Assembly: GCA_017632155.1 (NCBI GenBank) | Contig: JAGBRZ010000200.1 | Coordinates: 62,001-126,000 of the forward strand | DNA length: 64,000 bases | From: Clostridia bacterium | GTDB lineage: Bacteria; Bacillota_A; Clostridia; Oscillospirales; CAG-272 | Direction: 5' to 3' | Shown: positions 62,320 through 64,000 of the stretch, in pieces | Layout of the letters: the number at the start of each line of letters is the position of its first letter | Position numbering within the stretch: the stretch's first letter is position 1 | Made by a program: the position numbers and the translations under genes | The notes under the pieces: generated by a model | Database searches by the model: none | Told to the model about the DNA's origin: nothing | Seen by the model: the letters and a program-made list of their open reading frames with translations, nothing else

Positions 62320-63271
62320 GTTCACTGAAATACTTTTTACGGCAGATCAACGCCACGCCCGCGGCATTGTCTGCGGAATACTGAGGTTCTGTAAAATAAA
62401 CGTTTCCGAGGTCAGTAAGACGAGATTTGATGATTGAATTGCTCATTACGCCTCCTGCCCAGATTATTGGAAGGTTGCCGTGCTTTTCTCTGGCATTCAA
62501 AGCGAGCTTCTTTAATGTTTTGGCTATAAACTCGAAAACATAGGCACAGACTTCCTCTTGAGAAATTCCGGAGTTGATCATTCGCAATGCGTTATTCTCA
62601 AGACCGGAAAGGTTGCACAAATAATCATTTACCGAAGTTTTCAGACCTTTGATCTGTCCTCGATAATTCTTTGCAAGTTCCTCCATCGCGGGACCGCAAG
62701 GGAACTTAATTCCGAGTGCAACTCCAATACGGTCAATAGCTTGTCCCGCATTAAGATCCGCAGTTCCGCCAAGCAATTCTATTGCGAACTCTTCATTCGC
62801 GCCATTTGAAACCAATACACATTCGGTAGTGCCACCGGAAACATGGAAGGCGATAAATGAGCCGAATTTTTGAATAATATTATCTGTTTCGGCACCCGAA
62901 GTCGCATAGGCTGCCATGATATGCCCTTGCTGATGTGATGTATAATACAACGGAACATCAGCACCTGCCGCAAGCATACCTGCCGCAGAAACTCCGGAGA
63001 GAAAGCAAGGCATATATGAGTCTTCAGGATCTCTTGGCTTTGAGGAAACGGCAACTGCGGTTAAACTGCGATCACCTATTGCATCTTTTAACTTCCGCGT
63101 GATTTCGGGAAGGTTCTTTATATGCGCGAAAACGGCATCCGACTGACGCAGTCCTCGTTCGCCCGGCTTTACGGGCAGTGGGATTTTGATATTAGCAACT
63201 ATATTTCCGCCTTGATCACAAAGCGCGGCAGAAGTTGTATAGTTACTGGTATCAATACCGCAAAAGAGCAT
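62309..63271 (-). CDS. TsaD-like (Kae1/Qri7, M22) paralog
   Basis: 320 residues with the ASKHA fold. It starts G-I-D-T-S-N-Y-T-T-S-A-A-L (the TsaD family has G-I-E-T-S). H-Q-Q-G-H gives the HxxxH metal site and G-G-T-T-E-C-V-L-V the phosphate loop. Length and the nusB-xseA context fit the second M22-type protein of Clostridia rather than the main tRNA t6A synthase TsaD. Its job is unknown; a role in t6A or protein modification is inference. It overlaps nusB by one base and xseA by eleven. Confidence 0.85.
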   Translation of the reverse strand: MLFCGIDTSNYTTSAALCDQGGNIVANIKIPLPVKPGERGLRQSDAVFAHIKNLPEITRKLKDAIGDRSLTAVAVSSKPRDPEDSYMPCFLSGVSAAGMLAAGADVPLYYTSHQQGHIMAAYATSGAETDNIIQKFGSFIAFHVSGGTTECVLVSNGANEEFAIELLGGTADLNAGQAIDRIGVALGIKFPCGPAMEELAKNYRGQIKGLKTSVNDYLCNLSGLENNALRMINSGISQEEVCAYVFEFIAKTLKKLALNAREKHGNLPIIWAGGVMSNSIIKSRLTDLGNVYFTEPQYSADNAAGVALICRKKYFSEHES

Positions 63272-63687
63272 CAGCCCTCTCCTCCCTCGTTCTTTTCCTT
63301 AAGTACAGCATTAAGAACTCCGTTAACAAAGGGCTTGACCTTATCTGCATCATCATATTTTTTGATCAATTCGAGTGCTTCGTTGATCGATGCGGTATCG
63401 GGAACATCCTCGCAGAAATACATCTCGTAAATTGCAAGTCTGATAGCCGCACGAGCCACAGGAGAAATTCTTGTCTTCTTCCAACCGTGGGAATGCTTAT
63501 CGAGCAGAGTATCGATAAACTCAAGCTTTTCGGCTACACCAAAAAACACTCTCTTTACATATTCGTTAACCTGTATCTCGCGCATTGCAACAGCGCGTTC
63601 AATAACAGCTTCGGGTGTATCTTCCGAATGGAATCCCATCTCAAAAAGCAGTTCAAGAGTAATCTCTCGCGCTTCTCTTCTAGTCAT
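63271..63687 (-). CDS. nusB: Transcription antitermination factor NusB
   Basis: 138 residues: R-R-E-A-R-E-I-T-L-E-L-L-F-E-M-G-F at the start and the family's second half A-I-Y-E-M-Y-F and S-I-N-E-A-L-E-L-I-K-K-Y. It binds BoxA in ribosomal leaders with NusE. It is first of the array that runs to fhs. Its stop shares a base with the start of the tsaD-like gene. Confidence 0.96.
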   Translation of the reverse strand: MTRREAREITLELLFEMGFHSEDTPEAVIERAVAMREIQVNEYVKRVFFGVAEKLEFIDTLLDKHSHGWKKTRISPVARAAIRLAIYEMYFCEDVPDTASINEALELIKKYDDADKVKPFVNGVLNAVLKEKNEGGEG

Positions 63688-63745
63688 TTTTCTACCTCCG
63701 TAATCTGCTAAAATTTAATTTAGCATAATAACCCATAATATATAT

Positions 63746-63774
63746 ATTATAACTCAAAATAAGCAAATAGTCAA
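63746..63774 (-). promoter_or_regulatory. Promoter of the nusB-to-fhs array
   Basis: On the minus strand, TTGACT (63769-63774), 17 bases and TATAAT (63746-63751), about 60 bases before the nusB ATG. One mismatch to consensus. Confidence 0.85.
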
Positions 63775-63783
63775 CACATATAA

Positions 63784-63805
63784 TGAATATTTATATAAAT
63801 ATTCA
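63784..63805. promoter_or_regulatory. AT-rich palindrome between divergent promoters
   Basis: A perfect 22-base palindrome with arms TGAATATTTAT and ATAAATATTCA, and a further ATATTCATT copy at about 63811-63819. It lies ten bases upstream of the nusB -35 and about 70 before the other promoter. The TGAAT/ATTCA arms recall ARG-box half-sites, but the spacing is longer. Confidence 0.5.
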
Positions 63806-63876
63806 TAAAAATATTCATTATTTTCGGAATTTTGTCTTCAGTCCACAAATTAATTTGAGTTTTTTCATAAAAAGTC

Positions 63877-63905
63877 TTGCTTTTGTAACAATTAAGTGGT
63901 AAGAT
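63877..63905 (+). promoter_or_regulatory. Promoter of the gene at the right edge
   Basis: TTGCTT (63877-63882), 17 bases and TAAGAT (63900-63905), 29 bases before ATG 63935. Confidence 0.6.
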
Positions 63906-63934
63906 ATTAAATAATAATTACAAGGATCAAAAAA

Positions 63935-64000
63935 ATGAAACAGTTACTTAAAAAAACTTTATGTTTTTCAACTATTTACTACACGCTGGCGATAATTGCA
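63935..64000 (+). CDS. Start of an unknown, probably membrane, protein (partial)
   Basis: 22 codons from ATG at 63935, preceded by AAGGAT: a basic start M-K-Q-L-L-K-K and then a hydrophobic stretch F-S-T-I-Y-Y-T-L-A-I-I-A, as in a first membrane helix or signal. It runs off the window. No family can be named. Confidence 0.45.
   Translation, partial: MKQLLKKTLCFSTIYYTLAIIA

Noticed and set aside
1..64000. CRISPR arrays, insertion sequences, prophage, tRNA or rRNA genes
   Set aside because: I saw no regular short repeats, transposase or integrase motifs, or tRNA-like cloverleaf in the intergenic regions. A tRNAscan and ISfinder run would be decisive.

Overview
The window looks like the chromosome of a low-to-mid GC, anaerobic, Gram-positive-type Clostridia member, probably an uncultured gut-type Oscillospirales/Eubacteriales relative. 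The grounds are AddAB recombination, a class B sortase, ylxM-ffh-rpsP-khpA, ArgR, NusB, an HMGL-fold citrate synthase (Re-type) instead of the usual Si-type, formate-THF ligase, a fermentative L-lactate dehydrogenase, and AG-rich ribosome binding sites with sigma-A-like promoters. Taxonomy is inferred from gene content only. I see no rRNA, tRNA, CRISPR array, insertion sequence or prophage. Gene density is high and most genes sit in long same-strand arrays.

Layout. 1-8041 (minus): an envelope region. An htrA-type protease gene is followed by a response regulator and histidine kinase. Then, from its own promoter, comes an operon of sortase B, RlmA-type rRNA methyltransferase, a family 2 glycosyltransferase, a secreted ricin-like/Big2/C39-like protein and an ABM-domain protein that runs off the left edge. 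8167-15864 (plus): queG-like, addB, addA. 15905-20390 (minus): Re-citrate synthase, aconitase, isocitrate dehydrogenase, which together take oxaloacetate plus acetyl-CoA to 2-oxoglutarate. 20673-23030: a uridine-phosphorylase-type gene (plus), a degenerate E2-like acyltransferase (minus) and rnhA (plus).

23038-37963 (minus): about 15 kb in which housekeeping genes (DUF1858, trmK, nif3-like, phosphoesterase, rlmD, ASCH at the upstream end; lgt and a CPBP protease at the downstream end) flank an eight-gene accessory block (24629-33777). That block encodes two FAD oxidoreductases, a membrane-anchored propeller-like protein, a metallo-beta-lactamase-fold protein with an unusual N-terminal domain, a nitrilase-GDPD fusion, an EamA transporter, a GNAT enzyme and an AbgA-like amidohydrolase. 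It is the best candidate here for an undescribed pathway.

38106-43855 (plus): ylxM, ffh, rpsP, khpA, an unrecognised helical protein, glpK, ldh. 43901-46573 (minus): acyl-ACP thioesterase and dxs. 46703-48831 (plus): HAD phosphatase and a sulfatase. 48904-63687 (minus): fourteen genes from nusB down to fhs: nusB, tsaD-like, xseA, xseB, ispA, tlyA, nadK, argR, recN, argS, yebC, flippase, a second sulfatase, fhs. The right edge holds divergent promoters around an AT-rich palindrome and the first codons of a plus-strand membrane protein.

Several starts were moved inward from the longest open frame because a ribosome binding site and ATG sit there. Three minus-strand promoters (citrate operon, E2-like gene, thioesterase-dxs) share the same ten-base -35 context.
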